Assembly (NCBI GenBank): GCA_022767125.1
Contig: JALEPZ010000012.1
Span: 1 to 64,000, forward strand
Direction: 5' to 3'
From: Phocaeicola plebeius
Lineage (GTDB): Bacteria > Bacteroidota > Bacteroidia > Bacteroidales > Bacteroidaceae
Length of the DNA stretch: 64,000 nt
Part shown: piece after piece, positions 26,043-33,801 of the stretch
How positions within the stretch are numbered: the first letter of the stretch is position 1
Layout of the letters: each line of letters opens with the position of its first letter
Program-made: the position numbers and the translations under genes
The notes under the pieces: generated by a model
Told to the model about the DNA's origin: nothing
The model's input: only the letters and a program-made list of their open reading frames with translations
Database searches by the model: none

Positions 26043-27170
26043 ATGAAGAAGAATTTAATACTGACCGTCCTGTTGGCCCTTTGGGGAATGGGAATGCTGA
26101 AAGCACAAGCAGTGCCTGACCGGAAACAGACGCTGAACACCCTGGTAAAAGTGAACGAACAGTTCATGAAGAAATGGCCGGACGCCGGCCTGCCCACCTT
26201 CGTGAAGAAGATGCGCCCCAGCAACCTGTGGACCCGCGCCGTGTACTACGAAGGACTGATGGAACTCTATAAGATTTATCCGCTCTCGTCTTACTATGAC
26301 TATATGTACGACTGGGGGGAAGCCCACAAGTGGACCCCGCGCAACGGAACGACGACCCGCGACGCCGATGATTATTGCTGCAGCCAGACCTTCATCGACA
26401 TGTACCGCATCGCGCACGACTGGAAGATGATCCAGCAGGCCAAGGTGAATGCGGACATGCTGGTGAACACGCCGCAAGTGAACGACTGGTGGTGGATAGA
26501 TGCCGTACAGATGGGGATGCCTGTGCTGGCCAAGCTGGGGGCGGTGACCGGCGAACAGAAATACTTCGACAAGATGTGGGACATGTATGCCTACACCCGC
26601 AACCAGCACGGGGAGAACGGAATGTACAATGCCCAGGAAGGGCTGTGGTGGCGCGACCAGGATTTTGACCCTCCCTATAAGGAACCGAACGGAAAGAACT
26701 GCTACTGGAGCCGGGGCAACGGCTGGGTATATGCCGCCTTGGTACGGGTGATGAACGAACTGCCGGCCAACGAGCCGCACCGGACGGACTACGTGAACGA
26801 CTTCCTGGCCATGAGCCGCGCCCTGAAGGCTTGCCAACGGACCGACGGATTCTGGAATGTCAGCCTGCACGATGAATCGAACTTCGGCGGAAAGGAGACC
26901 AGCGGCACTTCCCTCTTCGTCTACGGGATGGCCTGGGGCATCCGCCAGGGACTGCTCGACCGCAAGGAATACTTGCCCGTCGTGGTCAAGGCCTGGAACG
27001 CCATGTTGCAGGAGGCCGTCCACGAAAACGGGTTCCTGGGGTATGTACAAGGTACGGGCAAGGAGCCGAAGGACAGCCAGCCGGTGACGTACGACAAGAT
27101 GCCGGACTTCGAGGACTATGGGGTCGGCTGTTTCCTGCTGGCCGGCACGGAGGTCTATCGGCTGCCATAA
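26043..27170 (+). CDS. GH105 unsaturated glucuronyl/galacturonyl hydrolase
   Basis: Second family 105 enzyme, predicted to act on unsaturated uronic acid disaccharides in the periplasm. The start at 26043 (MKKNLILTVLLALWGMGMLKAQA) gives a signal peptide 34 bases after a -7 box. The barrel shows PSNLWTRAVYYEGLMELYKIYP, DDYCCSQTFIDMYRI, WWWIDAVQMGMPVLAKL (catalytic aspartate), NCYWSRGNGWVYAALVRVMNELP and DFEDYGVGCFLLAGTEVYRL. At 375 residues it is the compact YteR-like form, different from the longer one at 15271, so the two probably differ in substrate or in chain-length preference. Divergent from the susC operon and ends at a bidirectional terminator. Confidence 0.93.
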   Translation: MKKNLILTVLLALWGMGMLKAQAVPDRKQTLNTLVKVNEQFMKKWPDAGLPTFVKKMRPSNLWTRAVYYEGLMELYKIYPLSSYYDYMYDWGEAHKWTPRNGTTTRDADDYCCSQTFIDMYRIAHDWKMIQQAKVNADMLVNTPQVNDWWWIDAVQMGMPVLAKLGAVTGEQKYFDKMWDMYAYTRNQHGENGMYNAQEGLWWRDQDFDPPYKEPNGKNCYWSRGNGWVYAALVRVMNELPANEPHRTDYVNDFLAMSRALKACQRTDGFWNVSLHDESNFGGKETSGTSLFVYGMAWGIRQGLLDRKEYLPVVVKAWNAMLQEAVHENGFLGYVQGTGKEPKDSQPVTYDKMPDFEDYGVGCFLLAGTEVYRLP

Positions 27171-27230
27171 GAAAGGATAACGTTCTGAACAGATATGTTT
27201 TGATTTAAGGTAAAAATTTAGGTTAGGTAT

Positions 27231-27268
27231 GAGAAACGGAGACCCTCGCGAGAGCGTCTCCGTTTTTC
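27231..27268. terminator. bidirectional terminator between GH105 and GH42
   Basis: AAACGGAGAC and GTCTCCGTTT form a stem with loop CCTCGCGAGAGC, followed on the plus strand by a run of five Ts. It lies between two convergent genes and can serve both. Confidence 0.75.
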
Positions 27269-27297
27269 ATGGCCGTCTGGTCTTGCCGGTGCCGTGT

Positions 27298-29373
27298 CTA
27301 AAAGCGGAAGACCAGCACGCCGGCAGTGGGAATCTCCGTCTCACCGATCAGGGGTTTCGCGCCTTGGGGCAACTCAAACCGGTAAGGACGATCCCTATAG
27401 TTGAGCACAATCCCCAGTCCGTTCCGGTAGTCCAAGGTCACCCCATACGGGAGCTCCAGTACACCGACGCCGCAGTGGGCGTAGAGCTTGCGCAACACTT
27501 CCTGTTCCAAGCCTCCGTCCGTGGTGTCCACTCCGACGTACGTCACCGTCCCTTTGCCGAGGCGGCGGGAGGTGACAGCGGGTTTGCCGGCATAGAATTC
27601 GTCCTGATAAGCCGCCCACACGTCAACGCCGGCTCCAGGCCGCAGGATTTCCCCCCAGGTGTTCCAGGCGAATGACTTCCCGTCCATCTCTACCCGGCCC
27701 GGATCGTCCGGAAGCAGTAGGTCGTAGAATTCCAGTTCATTGCCGGTCAGTTCTGTCAGCATGGCCCCGAAGGGTGCTTCCGGGAAGCGGCCGAAGCGGT
27801 CTTTCTGGGCCGTGCGGCACGTCAGCACCAAGTGTCCGCCCTGCTTTACATACTGGGTCCAGCGGTTCACCAGCTCCGGGTCGGCCAACTGGTAGGCAGG
27901 GACAATCAGGAAAGGATAAGCATTGAAATCATGGTCTTCGCTGATGAAATCGACCGGTGCCCCAAAGGATTTCAACGTCCGGTAATACTTTTCGATATGT
28001 CCCATCGTATTCCAGGTGGCATTCTGTTTCTGCTGATTGATGCTCCACGCATTTTCGGGATGATAGAGAATGGCCGTCCGCCGGGCCAGATAGTCGGCCG
28101 GCTTCACCTCCTTGGCGGGCACCGTCCCCCGCAGCTGGCGGATTTCCTGCATGAACTGTTCGTATTCCCGGCCACCGGGCGTTACGGTCACCCCATCGGT
28201 TCCCACAATGCCATAATGATACTGCTCGGTGCCATACAACGGCTGGCGATAGCGGTAGGTGCAGACAAAATCGCTGCCTCCGGCAAACACGCTCCACAGC
28301 CACAGGCGGACAGCTCCGGGCAACGGCTGCGGATTGATGCTGCCCCAGTTCACCTGGCCGGGCTGCAGCTCCATGACCCCGTAGGTGCCGGTCTGCGGGC
28401 GGAAAAAGTCGTTGGCAAAAGCAATGCGCAGCGGATTGCCGACCCGATAGCCCCTACGGCCGATTCCCTCGTTGTCGCCATACACCATATAGCGGGTATA
28501 GCTCAGGAAATCCAGGTCGGAACTGCCGCCGATATGCCCCGACTCGTAATCGGGAATATAATTGGTAGTGACCCACTGATGGCGGGCGTACTGCTTGATG
28601 AACAGGCACTGCTGGTTCAGGAAATCACAGGTCTGTTTTGCCGCAAAGCGACGGTAATCCAAGATCTGATGATGGTTCATGAAGAGCTGCGAGCGCTTGG
28701 GCAAGGTAATCTGATCGAACGAAGCGTAGGCCTCGCTCCAGAAAGCAGTCCCCCATGCCGCATTCAAGGCACGGATGTCACCGGCATATTTCTCCCGAAG
28801 ATACTGCCGGAAGGCTTCCTCCGCCTGGGGGTTGTAATCGAACTGGACAGCCGGCTCGTTGTCCAACTGCCAGCCGACGACACGTGCATCGTTGCCATAG
28901 TGCGCTGCCAGCTTCTCAATCATCCTGAACGCCAGCTTCCGATAGAGGGGAGAGGCAAAGGAGGCGTGCTGCCGGGCCCCATGGTCGAGGCGGGTACCGT
29001 CTTCATTCCGCAAAAGAATCTCAGGATACTTGCGGGTGAGCCAGACAGGCGGCGTGGCCGTGGAGGTACAAAGAATGACTTTCAGCTGGTGCTTGGCGGC
29101 CAGTGCCACCGCACGGTCCAGCCAGCCGAAATCATACTGTCCTTCTTCGGGCTCCAGCTGCGCCCAGGCAAATTCGGCAAAATGAGTAAACTCGAAACCC
29201 AGTTCGTGCATCTGTTTCAGGTCGCGCTCCCACTGGCTTTCGTCCCAATGCTCAGGGTAATAATAAGCACCGGTCAACGTAAGGTCCTGGTCGGAAAACC
29301 AGGACGGCTGCTGTGCAAAGACCCCACCCGACAAGGCAAGGGCGCACAATACGGTCGTAAGTTGTTTTCGCAT
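27298..29373 (-). CDS. GH42 beta-galactosidase, exported
   Basis: Releases beta-linked galactose, expected from galactan side chains of rhamnogalacturonan I. The start at 29373 (MRKQLTTVLCALALSGGVFAQ) gives a signal peptide. The barrel opens with GAYYYPEHWDESQWERDLKQMHELGF and has the acid/base in VGWQLDNEPAVQFDYNP and the nucleophile in GTYGVMELQPGQVNWG. The trimerisation (A4-type) domain follows (ILYHPENAWSINQQKQ, about 425-620), then a small C-terminal beta domain. 691 residues is normal. It runs opposite to the flanking pectin genes and has its own -7 box. Confidence 0.92.
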   Translation of the reverse strand: MRKQLTTVLCALALSGGVFAQQPSWFSDQDLTLTGAYYYPEHWDESQWERDLKQMHELGFEFTHFAEFAWAQLEPEEGQYDFGWLDRAVALAAKHQLKVILCTSTATPPVWLTRKYPEILLRNEDGTRLDHGARQHASFASPLYRKLAFRMIEKLAAHYGNDARVVGWQLDNEPAVQFDYNPQAEEAFRQYLREKYAGDIRALNAAWGTAFWSEAYASFDQITLPKRSQLFMNHHQILDYRRFAAKQTCDFLNQQCLFIKQYARHQWVTTNYIPDYESGHIGGSSDLDFLSYTRYMVYGDNEGIGRRGYRVGNPLRIAFANDFFRPQTGTYGVMELQPGQVNWGSINPQPLPGAVRLWLWSVFAGGSDFVCTYRYRQPLYGTEQYHYGIVGTDGVTVTPGGREYEQFMQEIRQLRGTVPAKEVKPADYLARRTAILYHPENAWSINQQKQNATWNTMGHIEKYYRTLKSFGAPVDFISEDHDFNAYPFLIVPAYQLADPELVNRWTQYVKQGGHLVLTCRTAQKDRFGRFPEAPFGAMLTELTGNELEFYDLLLPDDPGRVEMDGKSFAWNTWGEILRPGAGVDVWAAYQDEFYAGKPAVTSRRLGKGTVTYVGVDTTDGGLEQEVLRKLYAHCGVGVLELPYGVTLDYRNGLGIVLNYRDRPYRFELPQGAKPLIGETEIPTAGVLVFRF

Positions 29374-29400
29374 ACTATTAGTTGTTGAATGGATGATGGA

Positions 29401-29408
29401 CAAAAATA
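29401..29408 (-). promoter_or_regulatory. -7 box (TATTTTTG) for the GH42 gene
   Basis: Minus-strand TATTTTTG lies 28 bases before the GH42 start and fits TAnnTTTG. The -33 region has no TTTG at normal spacing. Confidence 0.5.
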
Positions 29409-29571
29409 CAAAAAGCCCTGCTCTGCCACCACAGGAAATCGGGCAAGAAACATGGAAAATCGTCCGCCGGCCTCGACTTTTATACAATAATCCATGCTTA
29501 TGTACATCTATCTATTGAGCGAACGAGAGAATCTGCGTACCTTAGTGCCAGAAAAACATTCAAGAGCCATC

Positions 29572-30843
29572 ATGAAACTTACCAGCATGCTTATCGGGCT
29601 GTTGGCCGCCAGCGGCCTCAACGCCCAGACGTATCATTTCGATTTCACTGCAGGACGGAAGACGGCAACCGGCGATATAAAGGTGGCGCCGTCCGACCGC
29701 TATACGGAAGAGAAAGGGTATGGCTATGACCTGCAGCCTTCGCCGGAACAGCAGGGCCATGCTCCCTTCTTCTTCTCGGTGAAAGTGCCCGACGGCAACT
29801 ATCGGGTCACCGCTGTCGTGGGTAGCTCCGAATCCGCCGGAGAAACCACGGTGCGCGGGGAATCGCGCCGCCTGTTCCATGAACACATCGTCACCCGGAA
29901 AAAGGAATGGAAAACCCTGACCTTCGTCATCAACAAGCGCAATACCCATATCAACGACACGGAGGAGGTACGCATCAAGCCGCGCGAACGCTTCAAGCTG
30001 AACTGGGACGACAAGCTGACCCTGGAATTCAACGGGAAGGCCCCCCGACTGGCCCGGCTGACCATCGAACGGACAGAGGATGTGCCCACCGTCTTCCTCT
30101 GCGGCAACTCGACGGTCGTGGACCAGGACAATGAGCCCTGGGCCAGCTGGGGACAGATGATTCCCCGTTTCTTCAACGACCGGGTCTGCTTTGCCAACTA
30201 TGCTGAATCGGGCGAGAGCGCCAACACGTTCATCGCTGCCGGACGGCTGCAGAAGGCACTGACCCAAATGAAGGCCGGCGACTACCTCTTCCTGGAATTC
30301 GGGCACAACGACCAGAAGCAGAAAGGACCGGGCAAAGGGGCCTACTACTCTTTCATGACCAGCCTGAAAACCTTCATCGACGAAGCCCGCCTACGCGGTG
30401 CGCAACCGGTACTGGTCACCCCTACCCAGCGCCGGAGTTTCGATGAGCAAGGCCGCATCAAAGACACGCATGAGGACTTCCCGGAAGCCATGCGCTGGCT
30501 GGCAGCCAAAGAAAATGTCCCCCTCATCGACCTGAACGAAATGACCCGCACCTTCTACGAGACCCTGGGCGTGGAAGCCTCGAAAAAAGCCTTCGTACAT
30601 TACCCGGCCGGCAGTTACCCCGGACAGACACAAGACTTTGCCGACAACACCCATTTCAACCCGTATGGAGCCTATGAGATTGCCAAATGCGTCATAGAAG
30701 GCATGAAACAGGTACACCTGCCGCTGGCAGACCAGCTACAGGCGGACTACCTGCCTTTCTCCCCGTCCCAACCGGACAATGTAGCCTTGTTCCAATGGGA
30801 CGACAGCCCGTTTACCGAAATCGAAAAGCCCGACGGAAACTGA
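29572..30843 (+). CDS. CE12 rhamnogalacturonan acetylesterase with N-terminal beta-sandwich domain
   Basis: Deacetylates rhamnogalacturonan. The start at 29572 (MKLTSMLIGLLAASGLNAQ) gives a signal peptide. Residues about 20-175 form a galactose-binding-like sandwich (YHFDFTAGRKTATGDIKVAPSD), and the SGNH domain follows with block I CGNSTVVDQ, the oxyanion-type SGESANTF, FLEFGHNDQKQKGPG and DNTHFNPYG. As in domain 1 of the tandem esterase at 18739, GDS is GNS. The nucleophile serine and the D-x-x-H pair are present. First gene of a five-gene plus-strand run (CE12, DUF4450-like, CBM9-like, GH28, GH106) with gaps of -4 to 38 bases. Confidence 0.9.
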   Translation: MKLTSMLIGLLAASGLNAQTYHFDFTAGRKTATGDIKVAPSDRYTEEKGYGYDLQPSPEQQGHAPFFFSVKVPDGNYRVTAVVGSSESAGETTVRGESRRLFHEHIVTRKKEWKTLTFVINKRNTHINDTEEVRIKPRERFKLNWDDKLTLEFNGKAPRLARLTIERTEDVPTVFLCGNSTVVDQDNEPWASWGQMIPRFFNDRVCFANYAESGESANTFIAAGRLQKALTQMKAGDYLFLEFGHNDQKQKGPGKGAYYSFMTSLKTFIDEARLRGAQPVLVTPTQRRSFDEQGRIKDTHEDFPEAMRWLAAKENVPLIDLNEMTRTFYETLGVEASKKAFVHYPAGSYPGQTQDFADNTHFNPYGAYEIAKCVIEGMKQVHLPLADQLQADYLPFSPSQPDNVALFQWDDSPFTEIEKPDGN

Positions 30844-30881
30844 CGGTGAAACAGTATCAACCCCTTTCATAGAACTTCAAC

Positions 30882-31562
30882 ATGAACCGTATTATCAGCC
30901 ATTTAACCGGAATCCTGATGCTGCTGAGCATCGGGATTTCCTGCGCCCAGACACTTCCTTTCCATCTTCCGGAAGGTGCCGGCAGCTTCCGGCTCGGTAT
31001 TGTCAACGGCACTGAAAGCCGCTGGCTGGACGAGTGTCGGGTAAAACAGCACCAACAGACCTTTACCATCACCGATGCCTTGTGGAAAGGCGGTGAGATA
31101 CGACTCACCGTACTTCCACTTTCGGATACCCAAGGTTTCATGGTGGAAGCCAGCGGCCAGGGGCTTCCCGATTCCCTGCAGCTCTGCTGGGCATTCGGTG
31201 CCTGCGACGAGACCCTACAGGCACCTCCGGCCGACAATGTCATCGCCCCGGCCGCCTGTGCCGACAATGTATTCAGTATCGAAGGCAATGCGTTCCTTGT
31301 CTACTATGGCAAGGTAATGGCCCTGCGCACCGTCATCGGCATTGCGCCGCTGTCGTCCGTCATCCGGCTGAGCGATGCCCACCGGCAGGCCTCCCCCCTG
31401 CAGCTGTGGGAATCGGGCAAGAAGACAGACAGTCCGGTGATCTCCGCCCGCTGTTCCTGGAACACGGACGAGAAGCTCTACTTCTGTTTCTACCATCAGA
31501 ACGAACGGGCCGACTATAACTACTACCTGCTCCCGGACCTTTTCCAAAAAGAAGCGAAATGA
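30882..31562 (+). CDS. exported protein resembling the N-terminal domain of DUF4450 enzymes
   Basis: Signal peptide MNRIISHLTGILMLLSIGISCAQ, then about 200 residues of beta-rich sequence. The stretch GSFRLGIVNGTESRWLDECR, ALWKGGEIRLTVLPLSDTQGFMVEASGQGLP and LQLCWAFGACDETL resembles, from memory, the N-terminal sandwich of the much longer DUF4450 glycosidase-like proteins of Bacteroides, which carry a helical barrel after it. Here the barrel is absent and the gene overlaps the next one by 4 bases (ATGA), so this looks like a stand-alone domain, not a recent truncation. It may bind sugar. Function not established. Confidence 0.5.
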   Translation: MNRIISHLTGILMLLSIGISCAQTLPFHLPEGAGSFRLGIVNGTESRWLDECRVKQHQQTFTITDALWKGGEIRLTVLPLSDTQGFMVEASGQGLPDSLQLCWAFGACDETLQAPPADNVIAPAACADNVFSIEGNAFLVYYGKVMALRTVIGIAPLSSVIRLSDAHRQASPLQLWESGKKTDSPVISARCSWNTDEKLYFCFYHQNERADYNYYLLPDLFQKEAK

Positions 31563-32374
31563 AACGGCGATTCCTGCTTCTCCTCCCACTGTTGCTGACA
31601 GCTGTCGTTGCCGCATCGCAGTCGTATCAAATCTATGCGTTTGCGGAAGGAGAGGAACCCGTCATGGACGGGAAGACCGACGACTGGCAGCAGGTGCCCG
31701 AAGACTATGTACTGACGGAAACCGCTTTGCGGGAAGATGAAGGCAAACATCCCCGGCCGGCCCCGGCGACCCTGCAAGTCCGCGTGAAAGTGGGATGGAG
31801 CGCGGCTACCCAGCGGCTCTATTTCCTGTACGAGGCGACCGACAACTACTGGAGGTTTTCAGCGAACTCCTTGAACACGGATATCTTCGAAGTGGTGGTC
31901 GACGGCGACTGCTCCGGCGGTCCGTTCATCGACCGCTTCCATCCCACGGCTCCCAAAGATGTCTGGCAGGCCTGGTTCAATTTCCACGGCTGCCATGCCC
32001 AGAACTACCACATCTTCACACCGCCGCACGGCAAAGACTGGTGTATGTTGTGGGGACCGCAGGTGTGGCTGAAGCAACCTCCTTATGCCGACTATGCCTA
32101 CGACTATCATTTCCAGGAAGGCGAAGGCGGCACACTGGTGCTGGAGTTTTACATCACTCCTTTCGACCACGCTGCCGCCGACGGCCCTGAATACTCCCGG
32201 CCTACCCTGCTGGAAGCGGGGAAGAGGATTGGCCTCAGCTGGGCGGTGATCGACTGGGATGCCTCCCCGACCGAGAAGGACGGGTTCTGGAACCTGTCGG
32301 ACGAACATACCATGTACGGCAATGCCTCCTACTTACGAAAATTCAAACTAATGCCCATTTCTAAAACCGATTGA
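31559..32374 (+). CDS. exported CBM9-like carbohydrate-binding protein
   Basis: Signal peptide MKRRFLLLLPLLLTAVVAASQ followed by a single beta-sandwich of the CBM9/DOMON-like type: EPVMDGKTDDWQQVPEDYVLTE, VRVKVGWSAATQRLYFLYEATDNYW, NTDIFEVVVDGDCSGGPFI, GGTLVLEFYITPFDHA and the closing KRIGLSWAVIDWD. In such proteins the start G-x-x-D-x-W and the late G-x-x-I-x-x-x-x-x-x-x-D pattern mark the fold. It overlaps the preceding gene (ATGA) and precedes GH28 by 3 bases, so it is tightly translated with them and probably assists enzymes acting on pectin. No catalytic residues can be named. Confidence 0.65.
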   Translation: MKRRFLLLLPLLLTAVVAASQSYQIYAFAEGEEPVMDGKTDDWQQVPEDYVLTETALREDEGKHPRPAPATLQVRVKVGWSAATQRLYFLYEATDNYWRFSANSLNTDIFEVVVDGDCSGGPFIDRFHPTAPKDVWQAWFNFHGCHAQNYHIFTPPHGKDWCMLWGPQVWLKQPPYADYAYDYHFQEGEGGTLVLEFYITPFDHAAADGPEYSRPTLLEAGKRIGLSWAVIDWDASPTEKDGFWNLSDEHTMYGNASYLRKFKLMPISKTD

Positions 32375-32377
32375 ACC

Positions 32378-33784
32378 ATGAAGAAATATGTTTTATTCCT
32401 CCTCTGTCTGTTTGCCTGGACCGCAGAGGCAAAGATTTACGACGTGACCCATTACGGGGCTACAGGCGACGGACACACCATCGACACGCCAGCCATCAAC
32501 CAGGCCATTCAGGAAGCAGCCGCCCAAGGAGGCGGTACGGTGTATTTCCCTGCCGGGGACTATGCGTGCTACTCCATCCGCCTGGCCAGCCATGTCCATC
32601 TCTATCTGGAACAGGGGGCCTGCATCGTAGCGGCTTTCCCGACAGCCACCGACGGCTACGACGAAGCCGAGCCGAACGAGCACGACCGCTACCAGGATTT
32701 CGGACACAGCCACTGGAAAAACTCCCTGATCTGGGGCATCGGACTGGAAGACATCACCATCAGCGGCCCCGGCATCATCTACGGGAAAGGACTGACCCGT
32801 GAGGAAAGCCGCCTGAAGGGGGTGGGCAACAAGGCCATCAGCCTGAAACTTTGCAAGAACATCACCTTGAAGGACTTCAAGCTGCTTCGTTGCGGCCACT
32901 TCGGCCTGCTGGCCACCGGCGTGGACAACCTGAGCCTCCAGAACCTGACCGTAGACACGAATCGCGACGGGTTCGACATCGACTGTTGCAAGAATGTCCG
33001 CATCAGCCAGTGCAGCGTCAACTCCCCCTGGGACGATGCCATCGTTCTGAAAGCCTCTTATGGGTTAGGGGAATTCAAAGACACCGAAAACGTGACCATC
33101 TCTGACTGTTACGTAAGCGGTTATGACCAAGGAACGCTGTACGACTGCACCTGGCAGCGCGATGAGCCGCAAGCTCCCGACCACGGCTACGTGACAGGGC
33201 GTATCAAATTGGGCACCGAGTCGAGTGGCGGTTTCAAGAACATTGCCATCACCAACTGCATCTTCGAGCGGTGCAGAGGACTTGCCCTGGAAACGGTGGA
33301 TGGAGGCGAACTGGAAGACATCGTCATCAGCAACATCACCATGCGCGACATTGTGAACTCTCCCATCTTCCTCCGCCTGGGGGCGCGGTTGCGGAGTCCG
33401 GAAGGTACGCCGGTAGGCTGTATGCGGCGCATCCTCATCAGTCATATCAATGTCTTCAATGCCGACTCCCGCTACTCGTCCATCATCAGCGGCATCCCCG
33501 GTGCCTGCATCGAAGATGTCACCCTGAGCGACATCCACATTTACCACCAGGGAGGATATAGCCCAGCCGACTGCCCTGCGGTGGTCCCCGAACAAGAGAA
33601 GGTATATCCCGAACCATGGATGTTCGGCACCATCCCGGCCAAAGGATTCTATGTCCGCCATGCGCGGAACATTACGTTCGACAATGTCCACTTCCACTAC
33701 CAGACAGCCGATGAACGGCCGCTGTTCGTCACAGACGATGCAGAAATCCTGCAACGAAACATTTTTGAGCAAACCCACCCTTAA
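32378..33784 (+). CDS. GH28 polygalacturonase-family hydrolase
   Basis: Parallel beta-helix hydrolase predicted to cut galacturonate-containing linkages of pectin. Signal peptide MKKYVLFLLCLFAWTAEA. The helix opens with IYDVTHYGATGDGHTIDTPAINQAIQEAAAQGGGTVYFPAG. Catalytic motifs: DTNRDGFDID (family NTD-type block), SPWDDAIVLK (DD pair) and GRIKLGTESSGG (RIK). The usual GHG histidine block reads GTESSGG, a form I associate with rhamnogalacturonan-type GH28 and not with plain polygalacturonase. 468 residues is normal. It follows the CBM9-like gene by 3 bases and precedes GH106 by 17 bases; these enzymes could alternate in removing galacturonate and rhamnose. Confidence 0.9.
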   Translation: MKKYVLFLLCLFAWTAEAKIYDVTHYGATGDGHTIDTPAINQAIQEAAAQGGGTVYFPAGDYACYSIRLASHVHLYLEQGACIVAAFPTATDGYDEAEPNEHDRYQDFGHSHWKNSLIWGIGLEDITISGPGIIYGKGLTREESRLKGVGNKAISLKLCKNITLKDFKLLRCGHFGLLATGVDNLSLQNLTVDTNRDGFDIDCCKNVRISQCSVNSPWDDAIVLKASYGLGEFKDTENVTISDCYVSGYDQGTLYDCTWQRDEPQAPDHGYVTGRIKLGTESSGGFKNIAITNCIFERCRGLALETVDGGELEDIVISNITMRDIVNSPIFLRLGARLRSPEGTPVGCMRRILISHINVFNADSRYSSIISGIPGACIEDVTLSDIHIYHQGGYSPADCPAVVPEQEKVYPEPWMFGTIPAKGFYVRHARNITFDNVHFHYQTADERPLFVTDDAEILQRNIFEQTHP

Positions 33785-33801
33785 TCAGATAGAACCGAAG
33801 T

